The position numbers and the translations under genes were made by a program. A stretch of DNA of 64,000 nucleotides from Aegilops tauschii subsp. strangulata (taxonomy: Eukaryota > Streptophyta > Magnoliopsida > Poales > Poaceae): assembly GCF_002575655.3 (NCBI RefSeq), contig NC_053040.3, positions 460,956,780 through 461,020,779 of the forward strand, given 5' to 3'. This document shows positions 23,278-34,336 of this stretch, in pieces. Each line of letters starts with the position of its first letter. Within the stretch, counting starts at the first letter, position 1. The notes beneath the pieces were generated by a model that worked only from the letters and a program-made list of their open reading frames with translations, made no database searches and was not told the origin of the DNA.

Positions 23278-24511
23278 TGGCATCCGGGCCTGGTTTTATG
23301 CGTTGATGCTATGCACGAGTAGAACACAAGTGAGTTGTGGGCGATATAAGTCATACTGCTTACCAGCATGTCATACTTTGGTTCAGCGCATTGTGAGATG
23401 AAGCGGCCCGGACCGACATTACGCGTACGCTTACGCGAGACTGGTGTCACCGTTGCGAGCACTTGTTGCTTAAAGGTGACCGGCGGGCGTCTGTCTCTCT
23501 CACTTTAGTTGAACCGGGTGTGGCTACGCCCGGTCCTTGCGAAGGTTAAAACAGCACCAACTTGACAAACTATCGTTGTGGTTTTGATGCGTAGGTAAGA
23601 ACGGTTCTTGCTAAGCCCGTAGCAGCCACGTAAAATATGCAACAACAAAGTAGAGGACGTCTAACTTGTTTTTGCAGGGCATGTTGTGATGTGATATGGT
23701 CAAGACATGATGTGATATAATGTGTTGTATGAGATGATCATGTTTTGTAACCGAGTTATCGGCAACTGGCAGGAGCCATATGGTTGTCGCTTTATTGTAT
23801 GAGATGCAATCGCCATGTAATAGTTTTACTTTATCACCAAGCGGTAGCGATAGTCGTAAAAGCAATAAGTTGGCGAGACGACAACGATGCTACGATGGAG
23901 ATCAAGGTGTCGCGCCGGTGATGATGGTGATCATGACGGTGCTTCGGAGATGGAGATCACAAGCACAAGATGATGATGGCCATATCATATCACTTATATT
24001 GATTGCATGTGATGTTAATCCTTTATGCATCTTATCTTGCTTTGTTTGACGGTAGCATTATAAGATGATCCTTCACTAAATTATCAAAGTATAAGTGTTC
24101 TCCCTGAGTATGCACCGTTGCGAAAGTTCTTCGTGATGAGACACCACGTGATGATCGGGTGTGATAGGCTCTACGTTCAAATACAACGGGTGCAAAACAG
24201 TTGCACACGCGGAATACTCAGGTTAAACTTGACGAGCCTAGCATATAACAGATATGGCCTCGGAACACAGAGACCGAAAGGTCGAGCGTGAATCATATAG
24301 TAGATATGATCAACATAGTGATGTTCACCATTGAAACTACTCCATCTCACATGATGATCGGACATGGTTTAGTTGATATGGATCACGTGATCACTTAGAG
24401 GATTAGAGGAATGTCTATCTAAGTGGGAGTTCTTAAGTAATATGATTAATTGAACTTAAATTTATCATGAACTTAGTTCTGATAGTATTTTGCAAATTAT
24501 GTTATAGATCA
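23278..24511 (+). other. Copia 4 primer binding site and leader
   Basis: The PBS at 23278-23290 reads TGGCATCCGGGCC, a further mutated form. The leader is non-coding and homologous to those of Copias 1, 3, 5 and 6. No gene is seen. Confidence 0.78.
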
Positions 24512-25597
24512 ATAGCTCGCGTTGTTGCTTCCCTGTGTTTATTTTTGATATGTTCCTAGAGAAAAATTATGTTGAAAGATGTTAGTAGCAAAGATGCGGA
24601 TTGGATCCGTGATCTGAGGATTATCCTCATTGCTGCACAGAAAAATTATGTCCTTGATGCACCACTAGGTCACAGACCTATTGCAGGAGCAGATGCAGAC
24701 GTTATGAACGTTTGGCTAGCTCAATGTGATGACTACTTGATAGTTTAGTGCACCATGCTTAACGGCTTAGAATCGGGACTTGAAAGACGTTTTGAACGTC
24801 ATGGACCATATGAGATGTTCCAGGAGTTGAAGTTAATATTTCAAGCAAATACCCGAGTTGAGAGATATGAAGTCTCCAACAAGTTCTATAGCTAAAAGAT
24901 GGAGGAGAATCGCTCAACTAGTGAGCATGTGCTCAGATTGTCTGGGTACTACAATCGCTTGAATCAAGTGGGAGTTTATCTTCCAGATAAAATAGTGATT
25001 GACAGAATTCTCTAGTCACCATCACCAAGTTAGTAGAACTTCGTGATGAACTATAGTATGCAAGGGATGACGAAAGTAATTCCCGAGCTCTTCGTGATGC
25101 TGAAATCGACGAAGGTAGAAATCAAGAAAAACATCAAGTGTTGATGGTTGACGAGACCACTTCAAGTGTTGATGGTTGACGAGACCACTAGTTTCAAGAA
25201 AAGGGCAAAGGGAAGAAGGGGAACTTCAAAAAGAACGGCAAGCAAGTTGCTACTCAAGTGAAGAAGCCCAAGTCTGTACCTAAGCCTGAGACTAAGTGCT
25301 TCTACTACAAATGAGACTGGTCACTGGAAGCGGAACTGCCCCAAGTATTTGGTGGATAAGAAGGATGGCAAAGTGAACAAAGGTATATTGGATATACATG
25401 TTATTGATGTATACTTTACTAGTGTTTATAGCAACCCCTCGGCATTTGATACTGGTTCAGTTGCTAAGAGTAGTAACTCGAAACGGGAGTTGCAGAATAA
25501 ACAGAGACTAGTAAAAGGCGAGGTGACGATGTGTGTTGGAAGTAATTCCAAGATTGATATGATCATCATCGCACACTCCCTATACTTTCGGGATTAG
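24512..25597 (+). pseudogene. Copia 4 gag-protease remnant
   Basis: Gag start codon is ATA (24512-24514). In-frame TAG at 24746-24748 matches the one at 13197 in Copia 3. The stop run around 25013 (CTCTAGTCACC) and the tandem CAAGTGTTGATGGTTGACGA unit near 25135-25185 are shared too. A private lesion is the zinc knuckle: near 25300-25320, TTCTACTACAAATGAGACTGG replaces the Cys codon and adds a stop. The tail at 25349-25597 carries the FDTGS protease motif. Confidence 0.87.
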
Positions 25598-25730
25598 TGT
25601 TGAAACTAAATAAGTGTTATTTGGTGTTTGCGTTGAGCATGAATATGATTTGATCATGTTTATTGCAATACGGTTATTCATTTAAGTTAGAGAACAATTG
25701 TTGTTCTGTTTACATGAATAAAAACCTTTT

Positions 25731-28190
25731 ATGGTCATACACACCAACAAAAATGGTTTGTTGGATCTCGATCGTAGTGATACACATATTCATAATATTG
25801 AAGCCAAAAGATGCAAAGTTAATAATGATAGTGCAACTTATTTGTGGCACTGCCGTTTAGGTCATATTGGTGTAAAGCGCATGAAGAAACTCCATACTGA
25901 TGGGATTTTGGAATCAATTGATTATGAATCACTTGATGCTTGCGAACCATGCCTCATGGGCAAGATGACTAAAACGCCGTTCTCCGGAACTATGGAGAGA
26001 GCAATAGATTTGTTGGAAGTCATACATACAGATGTATGTGGTCCAATGAATATTGAGGCTCGTGGCGGATATCGTTATTTTCTCACCTTCACAGATGATT
26101 TGAGCAGATATGGGTATATCTACTTAATGAAACATAAGTCTGAAACATTTGAAAAGTTCATATAATTTCAGAGTGAAGTGGAAAATCATCGTAACAAGAA
26201 AAATAAAGTTTCTACGATCTGATCGTAGAGAAGAGTATTTAAGTTACGAGTTTGGCCTTCAGTTAAAACAATGTGAAATAGTTTCACTACTCACGCCACC
26301 TGGAACACCATGATGTAATGGTGTGTCCGAACGTCGTAATTGTGCTTTATTAGATATGGTGCGATATATGATGTATCTTACCGATCTACCACTATCATTT
26401 TGGGGTTATGCATTAGAGACAGCTGCATTCACGTTAAATAGGGCACCATCAAAATCCATTGAGATGACGCCTTATGAACTGAGGTTTAGCAAGAAACCAA
26501 AGTTGTCGTTTCTTCAAATTTTGGGGTTGCGATGCTTATGTGAAAAAGTTTCATCCTGATAAGCACAAACCCAAATCGGAGAAATGTGTCTTCATAGGAT
26601 ACCCAAAGGAGACAGTTGGGTACACCTTCTATCACAGATCCGAAGGCAAGACATTCGTTGCTAAAAATGGATCCTTTCTAGAGAAGGAGTTTCTCTCGAA
26701 AGAAGTGAGTGGGAGGAAAGTAGAACTTGATGAGGTAACTGTACCTGCTCCCTTATTGGAAAGTAGTTCATCACAGAAATCTGTTCTTGTGACTCCTGCA
26801 CCAATTAGTGAGGAAGTTAATGATGATGATCATGGAACTTCAGATCAAGTTATTACTGAACCTCGTAGGTCAACCAGAGTAAGATCCGCACCAGAGTGGT
26901 ACGGTAATCCTGTTCTGGAGGTCATGTTATTTGATCATGACGAACCTACGAACTATGAGGAAGCGATGATGAGCCCAGATTCCGGGAAATGGCTTGAAGC
27001 CATGAAATCTGAGATAAGATCCATGTATGAATAACAAAGTATGGACTTTGGTTGACTTGCCCGATGATCGGCGAGCCATTGAGATTAATGGAACTTCAAG
27101 AGGAAGACAGACGCTGATAGTAGTGTTACTATCTACAAAGCTAGAATTGTCGCAAAAGGTTTTCGACAAGTTCAAGGTATTGACTACGATGAGAGAGTTT
27201 CTCACTCGTATCTATGCTTATAGTCTGTCTGAATCATGTTAGCAATTGCCGCATTTTATGAAATCTGGCAAATGGATAAACAAAATTACATTCCTTAATG
27301 GATTTATTAAAGAAGAGTTGTATATGATGCAACCAGGAGATTTTGTCAATCCTAAAAGTGCTAACAAAATATGCAAGCTCCAGCGATCCATCTATGGACT
27401 GGTGCAAGCATCTCGGAGTTGGAATATACACTTTGATAAGTTGATCAAAGGATTAGAGTTATACAGATTTGCGGTGAAGCCTGTATTTACAAGAAAGTGA
27501 GTGGGAGCACTACAGCATTTCTGATAAGTATATGTGAATGACATATTGTTGATCGGAAATAATGTAGAATTATTCTGCAAAGCATAAAGGAGTGTTTGAA
27601 AGGAGTTTTTTCAAAGAAAGACCTCGGTGAAGCTGCTTACATATTGAGCATCAAGATCTATAGAGATAGATCAAGACGCTTGATAAGTTTTTTCAATGAG
27701 TACATACCTTAACAAGATTTTGAAGTAGTTCAAAATAGAACAGTCAAAGAAAAGAGTTCTTGCCTGTGTTACAAGGTGTGAAATTGAGTAAGACTCAAAG
27801 CCCGACCACGGCAGAAGATAGAAAGAGAATGAAAGTCATTCCCTATGCCTTGGCCATAGGTTCTATAAAGTATGCCATGCTGTGTACCAGATCTATTGTA
27901 TACCCTACACTGATGTTGGCAAGGGAGTACAATAGTGATCTAGGAGTAGATCACTGGACAGCGGTCAAAATTATCCTTAGTGGAATAAGGATATGTTTCT
28001 CGATTATGGAAGTGACAAAAGGTTCGTCGTAAAGGGTTACGTCGATGCAAATTTTGACACTAAAACTAGATGACTCTAAGTCTCGGTCTAGATACATATT
28101 GAAAGTGGGAGCAATTAGCTAGAGTAGCTCCGTGCAGAGTATTGTAGACATAGAAATTTGCAAAATACTTACGGATCTGAATGTGACAGA
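25731..28190 (+). pseudogene. Copia 4 pol remnant: integrase, reverse transcriptase, RNase H
   Basis: Integrase zinc domain and first Asp lie at 25731-26165, closed by a TAA at 26163-26165 identical to that of Copia 3. The Glu motif region is at 26323-26559 (MSERRNCALLD), with the linker at 26540-27034. RT pieces are at 27027-27242 and 27246-27500. GTG AAT GAC replaces the YVDD codons at 27534-27542. RNase H remnants are at 27760-28032. The HNGVSE His-Asn region is also hit (CCATGATGTAATGG near 26308). It cannot make a protein. Confidence 0.87.
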
Positions 28191-28249
28191 CCTGTTGACT
28201 AAAATTATCATCAAAACATGATCACACCTTAGTACTCTTTGGGTGTTAA

Positions 28250-28381
28250 TCACATAGCGATGTGAACTAGATTATTGACTCTAATAAAACCCTTTGAGTG
28301 TTGGTCACATAGAGATGTGTACTATGGGTGTTAATCACATGGTGATGTGAATTATTGATGTTAAATCACATGGCGATGTGA
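28250..28381. repeat. Four-unit hairpin array before the Copia 4 polypurine tract
   Basis: TCACAT..ATGTGA-type units lie at 28250-28265, 28305-28320 (last base changed), 28335-28350 and 28366-28381, at almost the same spacing as in Copia 3. The polypurine tract AAGTGGGAGA follows at 28404-28413. Confidence 0.88.
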
Positions 28382-28414
28382 ACTAGATTATTGACTCTAG
28401 TGCAAGTGGGAGAC

Positions 28415-30120
28415 TGAAGGAAATATGCCCTAGAGGCAATAATAAAGTATTATATATTTCCTTATATCATGATAAATGTTTATTATTCATGCTAGAATTG
28501 TATTAACCGGAAACATAATACATGTGTGAATACATAGACAAACAGAGTGTCACTAGTATGCCTCTACTTGACTAGCACGTTAATCAAAGATGGTTATGTT
28601 TCCTAGCCATAGACATGAATTGTCATTTGATTAACGAGATCACCTCATTAGGAGAATGACGTGATTGACTTGACCCATTCCGTTAACTTAGCACCCGATC
28701 CTTTAGTATGTTGCTATTGCTTTCTTCATGACTTATACATGTTCCTATGACTATGAGATTATGCAACTCCCGTTTACCGGAGGAACACTTTGTGTGCTAC
28801 CAGACGTCATAACGTAAATGGGTGATTATAAAGGTGCTCTACAGGTGTCTACAAAGGTACTTGTTGGGTTGGCGTATTTCGAGATTAGGATTTGTCACTC
28901 CGATTGTCGGAGAGGTATCTCTGGGCCCACTCGGTAATGCACATCACTATAAGCCTTGCAAGCATTGTGACTAATGAGTTAGTTGCGGAATGATGTGTTA
29001 CGGAACGAGTAAAGAGACTTGCCGGTAACGAGATTGAACTAGGTATCGAGATACCGACGATCAAATCTCGGGCAAGTAACATACCGGTGACAAAGGGAAC
29101 AACGTATGTTGTTATGCGGTCTGACCGATAAAGATCTTCGTAGAATATGTGGGAGCCAATATGGGCATCCAGGTCCCGCTATTGGTTATTGACCGGAGAC
29201 GTGTCTCGGTCATGTCTACATAGTTCTCGAACCCGTAGGGTCCGCACGCTTAACGTTACGATGACAGTTTTATTGAGTTTTGATGTACCGAAGGAGTTCG
29301 GAGTACCGGATGAGATCGGGGATATGACGAGGAGTCTCGAAATGGTCGAGACGTAAAGATCGATATATTGGACGACTATATTCGGACTTCGGAAAGGTTC
29401 CGAGTGATTCGGGTATTTTTCTGAGTACCGAAGAGTTACGGGAATTCGTATTGGGCCTTAATGGGCCATACGGGAAAGGAGAGAAAGGCCTCAGAAAGTG
29501 GCCGCACCCCTCCCCATGGTCTGGTCTGAATTGGACTAGGGAAGGGGGGCGCACCCTTCCTTCTTTCTCCTTCCCCCTTCCCTTCTCCTACTCCCACAAG
29601 GAAAGGAGGAGTCCTACTCCCGGTGGGAGTAGGACTCCCCCCTATGGCGCGCCTCTCCCCTTTGCCGGCTGCCTCCCCCTTGCTCCTTTATATACGGGGG
29701 CAGGGGGGCACCCCAGAGACACAACAATTGATCCTTGAGATCTCTTAGCCGTGTGCGGTGCCCCCTCCACCATATTACACCTCGATAATACCGTTGCGGA
29801 GCTTAGGCGAAGCCCTGCGTCGATGGAACATCATCATCGTCACCACGTCGTGCTGACGAAACTCTCCCTCAACACTCGGCTGGATCGGAGTTCGAGGGAC
29901 GCCATCGAGCTGAACGTGTGTAGAACTCGGAGGTGCCGTACGTTCGGTACTTGATCGGTCGGATCGTGAAGACGTATGACTACATCAACCGCGTTGTGAT
30001 AACGCTTCCGCTGTCGGTCTACGAGGGTACGTGGACAACACTCTCCCCTCTCGTTGCTATGCATCACCATGATCTTGCGTGTGCGTAGGAATTTTTTTGA
30101 AATTACTACGTTCCCCAACA
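28415..30120 (+). repeat. Copia 4 3' LTR (1706 bp)
   Basis: TGAAGGAAATATGCCC start and ACGTTCCCCAACA end, followed by CAAAT at 30121-30125. It is nearly the same as the 5' LTR, with scattered substitutions and short indels, which indicates a recent insertion. Confidence 0.95.
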
Positions 30121-31311
30121 CAAATAGCTTGCCTTCGGATCTGTGATAGAAGGTGTACCCAACAGTAACTTTTGGATATCCTATGAAGACGCACTTTTCC
30201 GATTTGGGTTTGAACTTATCAGGATGAAACTTTTTCACATAAGCATCGCAACCCCAAACTTTAAGAAACGACAGTATTGGTTTCTTGCCAAACCATAGTT
30301 CATACGGTGTCGTCTCAACGGATTAGACGGTGCCCTATTTAATGTGAATGCAGCTGTCTCTAATGCATAACCCCAGAACGATAGTGGTAAATCGGTAAGA
30401 GACATTTTACATCATAGATTGCACTATATCCAATAAAGTAAGGTTATGACGTTCGGACACACCATTATGCTGTGGTGTTCCAGGTGGCATGAGTTTGTGA
30501 AATTATTCCACATTGTTTTAATTGAAGGCCAAACTTGTAACTCAAATATTCGTCTCTGCGATCAAATCACAGAAAAACTTTTATTTTCTTGTTACAATGA
30601 TTCTCCACTTCACTCTGAAATTCTTTGAACTTTTCAACTGTTTCAGTTTCATTAAGTAGATATACCCATATCTGCTCAAATCATCTGTGAAGGTTAGAAA
30701 ATAACGATACCCGCCGCGAGCCTCAACACTCATCGGACTGCATACATCAGTACGATTATTTCCAACAAGTCTGTTGCTCGCTCCATTGTTCCGAAGAACG
30801 GAGTCTTAGTCATCTTGCCCATGAGGCATGGTTCGCAAGTATCAACTGATTCATAATCAAGTGATTCCAAAATCCCGTCACCATGGAGTTTCTTCATGCG
30901 CTTTACACCAATATGACCTAAACGGCAGTGCCACAAATAAGTTGCACTATCATTATTAACTTTGCATCTTTTGGCTTCAATTTTATGAATATGTGTATCA
31001 ACACGATCGAGATTAAATAAACCATTTATTTTCAGTGTATGACCATCGAAGGTTTTATTCATGTAAACAGGACAACAATTATTCCCGGATTTTAAATAAA
31101 TAAACGTATTGCAATAAACATGATCAAATCATATTAATGCTTAACGCAAACACCGAATAACACTTATTTAGGTTCAACACTAATCCCGAAAGTATAGGGA
31201 GTGTGCGATGATGATCATATCAATCTTGAAACCACTTTCAACACACATCGTCACTTCACCTTTAACTAGTCTCTGTTCATTCTGCAACTCCCGTTTTGAG
31301 TTACTACTCTT
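30121..31311 (-). pseudogene. Compound Copia, right internal region: integrase and gag tail
   Basis: Minus strand after Copia 4: linker (30238-30126, KKFHPDKFKPKSEKCVFIGYP), decayed integrase core (30430-30640), integrase zinc domain at 31062-30730 (WHCRLGHIG, CEPC), then the protease-proximal tail at 31300-31180. Upstream gag, leader, PBS and the adjoining part of the LTR are missing. The sequence jumps from gag into LTR at 31305-31311, where both share TACTCTT. Confidence 0.85.
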
Positions 31312-32359
31312 CCCCGTATTCCCGTAACTCCCCGGTACTCCGAAAAATACCCGAATCACTCGGAACCTTTCCGATGTCCGAATATAGTCGTCCAATATAT
31401 CGATCTTTACGTCTCGACCATTTCGAGACTCCTCGTCATGTCCCAGATTTCATCCGGGACTCCGAACTAACTTCGGTACATCAAAACACATAAACTCATA
31501 TTACCGATCGTCACCGAACATTAAGCGTGCGGACCCTATGGGTTCGAGAACTATGTAGACATGACCGAGACACGTCTCCGGCCGATAACCAATAGTGGAA
31601 CCTGGATGCTCATATTGGCTCCCACATATTCTACGAAGATCTTTATCGGTCAAACCGCATAACAACATACGTTGTTCCCTTTGTCATCGGTATGTTACTT
31701 GCCCGAGATTCGATCGTCGGTATCTCAATACCTAGTTCAATCTCGTTACCGGCAAGTCTCTTTACTTGTTCCGTAATACATCATCCCGCAACTAACTCAT
31801 TAGTTACAATGCTTGCAAGGCGTATAGTGATGTGCATTACCGAGAGGACCCAGAGATACCTCTCTGACAATCGGAGTGACAAATCCTAATCTCGAAATAC
31901 GCCAACTCAACAAGTACCTTCGGAGACACCTGTAGAGCACCTTTATAATCGCCCAGTTACGTTGTGACATTTGGTAGCACACAAAGTGTTCCTCCGGTAA
32001 ACGGGAGTTGCATAATCTCATAGTCATAGGAAGATGTATAAGTCATGAAGAAAGCAATAGCAACATACTAAATGATCAAGTGCTAAGCTAACGGAATGGG
32101 TCAAGTCAATCACATCATTCTCCTAATGATGTGATCCCATTAATCAAATGACAACTCATGTCTATGGCTAGGAAACTCAACCATCTTTGATCAACGAGCT
32201 AGTCAAGTAGAGGCATACTAGTGACACTATGTTTTGTCTATGTATTCACACATGTATCAAGTTTCCGGTTAATACAATTCTAGCATGAATAATAAACATT
32301 TATCATGATATGAGGAATAAATAATAACTTTATTATTGCCTTTAGGGCATATTTCTTCA
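31305..32359 (-). repeat. Truncated 5' LTR of the compound Copia element
   Basis: On the minus strand it begins TGAAGAAATATGCCC at 32359 (one G lost) and follows the family LTR for about 1055 bp. It then passes at TACTCTT (31311-31305) straight into gag sequence, missing its TATA region, R, U5 and everything to gag. The right flank at 32360-32364, GCCAG, should be one target duplication. The other is left of the window. Confidence 0.88.
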
Positions 32360-33141
32360 GCCAGCTGTCATAACAGTAAAAAAATTGAACTCTCAAATTC
32401 ACTGGTTCCTCAAAACTTAGGACAACCTCAACGACAACTTTCTTAACTCCTTAGTGAAGAATTCGAACTCAGGTTTTTCAAAGAATCACCTTCAACACAA
32501 GAGCTCGAAGACTTTTCCTGAAAGCAGATTTCCATATCTTCGCTCAGTAGCGTAGATAGGTTTGATTGATCACACTCAAAGACTTTCTGTCTTGCTTCAC
32601 TTTCACCCCCCTTAACAGTAAGGTTTTTCTACAACTAAAAAAAACTACAAACAATCACTATTCTTCAAACTTCAATTCTTTAGAGGGCACTATGAATTGT
32701 TAAATGTTATCACAACATTTTTAGGGGTCAGAATCCACTATTGGGTCATAACCCACTATTTTAACCAAATCATCGGGGACTTCATCTGTGTGTACTCACG
32801 AACACATTAATCCCTTAACAATTTTGTCGTTAATCATCAAAAACCCACTAGATGCACTTACACTTTAAGCTTTTCTGCGGAGATCAAATCATTGAGATCA
32901 ACTTTTTTACTCCTTTTGGGGTGATCTCTTCTCACTTCCTCTGTTTTGACTCGGTAGCATCCATCTAATGTGAATCTTCAACCCGCGTTCAAATACTCCA
33001 GCTATCTAGCCTAGCAAATCAAGTTCTCCTGATGCTGAAATTGCAATGACATAGCTCTATGCTATTTTCTCGAATTGCCTACTTCATAATTTGTCCATGA
33101 AAAGCATATCATTGTGTTCATATGCGAAAGTGTTTAATATA
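32360..33141. other. Unassigned intergenic DNA, left edge of the gene island
   Basis: About 780 bases of moderately AT-rich sequence that match none of the repeats elsewhere in the window. I see no open frame of note, no LTR or TIR ends and no RNA-gene signature. Confidence 0.6.
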
Positions 33142-33178
33142 TACTCCCTCTATCCCATAATGTGAGACGGATGGAGTA
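33142..33178. mobile_element. Collapsed Stowaway-like MITE remnant
   Basis: TACTCCCTCTATCCCATAA at the left runs almost directly into GGATGGAGTA at the right, giving 37 bp that look like the two terminal repeats of a Stowaway (Tc1/mariner-type) MITE without the body. The ends carry TA, the usual target site. It may be a deletion or partial-excision product. Confidence 0.6.
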
Positions 33179-33196
33179 TTTTAAGTTTTGCTAGAG

Positions 33197-33341
33197 CTCA
33201 TCTAGATGAGATATAATTTTGTCTCATTCATCTTTTATAGCCATTGGATGTGATGCTATAAGATGCGTGCGTGCTGACGTAGGTTGTATCTGTTCTTGTT
33301 TTTCAGATGAATGAGACCAAATTATATCTCATCTAGATGAG
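33197..33341. mobile_element. MITE-like inverted repeat, 145 bp
   Basis: Two 37-base arms, 33197-33233 and 33305-33341, are reverse complements with about two mismatches (arm core CTCATCTAGATGAGATATAA). They flank about 70 bases of non-coding DNA. Size and structure fit a non-autonomous DNA transposon. I cannot name the superfamily because the flanks are decayed. Confidence 0.65.
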
Positions 33342-33376
33342 TCCTACGTACTCCCTATTTTATGGACGCGGATTTG

Positions 33377-33775
33377 GTGAATATGGGTGCGCGCGCACCC
33401 TTTATAAATAGTAAATTCAAAAAATGCTAGAAAAAAATCAAAAAAAAATCTGAATTTATTTTTTAAATATACATAATCAACCGGTATACTCGCATATGAA
33501 GTTTCACGAAGAAATCACATCCGTGGTAATCTGGGCAAAAATGATAAAATCGAAACTAATCGAAGCTATATTAAAAACACTGTTTACTGAATAGTATGAT
33601 CGCATTCGTATTTTCTTCACTAAGAATACCATGGGTGTTAATACATCATGAAACTTCACACGTGAGTAGAATGATCGACTAAGATTCATACCGCGAAATT
33701 TCAGAATTTTTTTATTTTTTCTAGTATCTTTTTATGAATTTACTATTCACATGGGTGCACGCGCACCATGTTCAC
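33377..33775. mobile_element. MITE-like element with long terminal inverted repeats, 399 bp
   Basis: The left end GTGAATATGGGTGCGCGCG and the right end (reverse complement GTGAACATGGTGCGCGTGC) start inverted repeats of about 75 bases, including a matching GAATAGTAAATTCA-type inner part. The centre is AT-rich and non-coding. Flanks ATTTG (33372-33376) and TTTTG (33776-33780) could be a degraded duplication. The element ends about 560 bp upstream of the dehydrin start codon. Confidence 0.65.
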
Positions 33776-34053
33776 TTTTGTATTTTTGCTATTTTATTAC
33801 ATATGATACATATCCAACGAGTTAAATTGATGATCCAGAAGTACGGGGATGCCTTATGCACCGGTAGTTACTTTCGTTCGTGTTACACCCCGACCGAGAG
33901 TTTCGAGCTGTCATTTGCTCGAAGCAAACAAGTCGACCTTCGCGAGCCAAAAGAAGTATCCGATGAGTTTCCCAGATTGTCTTCTTCCCGGACGAAAGAT
34001 AGCTCTCATCCCCTTCCCTGTGTGTCATCACTTCTGCTTCCAGAAGGAGCTGA

Positions 34054-34061
34054 GACGTGGC
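34054..34061 (+). promoter_or_regulatory. ABRE-like box GACGTGGC
   Basis: ACGTGGC is the core bound by ABF/AREB bZIP factors in ABA-responsive promoters. It lies about 170 bases upstream of the TATA box, a usual distance for this gene class. Confidence 0.5.
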
Positions 34062-34222
34062 AACCCGGACGCGCCCAGCGCCTGCACACGTCCGGCCTCT
34101 CTTCATGGGCTAGTCACCAGTCACCGCCACCCGCCCCACCGCGAGCACACGTATCGCCCTACCGTGGCACTTGATCCATCAGACCCGTCCGGCGATCCCT
34201 ATCCCTTCGCCACAAACGGCTT

Positions 34223-34230
34223 TATAAATA
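34223..34230 (+). promoter_or_regulatory. TATA box of the dehydrin gene
   Basis: TATAAATA lies 107 bases before the start codon and is the only good TATA match between the MITE and the gene. Confidence 0.7.
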
Positions 34231-34336
34231 GTGCCTCGTGCTGCACCTGCTTACACAACAAAGTGTACGGACCAAGAGAAGTGAACAGCAGCACTAGATT
34301 TTGATTCCCCGTGTGACAAGTTCAGCGCAGCGCGAG

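Larger units (their letters stand above)
21568..30120 (+). mobile_element. Copia 4: full-length LTR retrotransposon, coding-defective (8553 bp)
   Basis: LTRs at 21568-23276 and 28415-30120 flank PBS, gag, pol and PPT on the plus strand. The target duplication is CGAAT (21563-21567) and CAAAT (30121-30125), differing by one CpG-type transition. Taking the element out rejoins the minus-strand linker of the host Copia (GCAACGAAT then AGCTTGCC). It is a sister of Copia 3, with the same gag start loss, stops, integrase frame break and RT Asp-to-Asn change. Confidence 0.94.
33776..34336 (+). promoter_or_regulatory. Dehydrin promoter and 5' untranslated region
   Basis: GC content rises sharply here relative to the repeats. 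A CCGAC core (the low-temperature/dehydration element bound by CBF/DREB factors) is at 33890-33894. GACGTGGC, an abscisic-acid-response-element-like G-box, is at 34054-34061. The TATA box TATAAATA is at 34223-34230. Transcription would start near 34255-34265, leaving a leader of about 75 bases. These motifs match what is known of drought-, cold- and ABA-induced dehydrin genes, but their use here is inferred. Confidence 0.65.

Noticed and set aside
29840..30238. 132-residue minus-strand open frame
   Set aside because: A chimera that reads from the host Copia pol linker across the 3' LTR edge of Copia 4. It is an accident of the insertion junction.
31180..31395. 71-residue minus-strand open frame
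   Set aside because: It fuses LTR sequence to gag tail at the TACTCTT deletion point. No functional protein is expected.
33734..34304. Overlapping open frames of 146 and 151 residues upstream of the dehydrin
   Set aside because: They cover the dehydrin promoter and leader. No domain is recognisable and they conflict with the TATA and ABRE placement.
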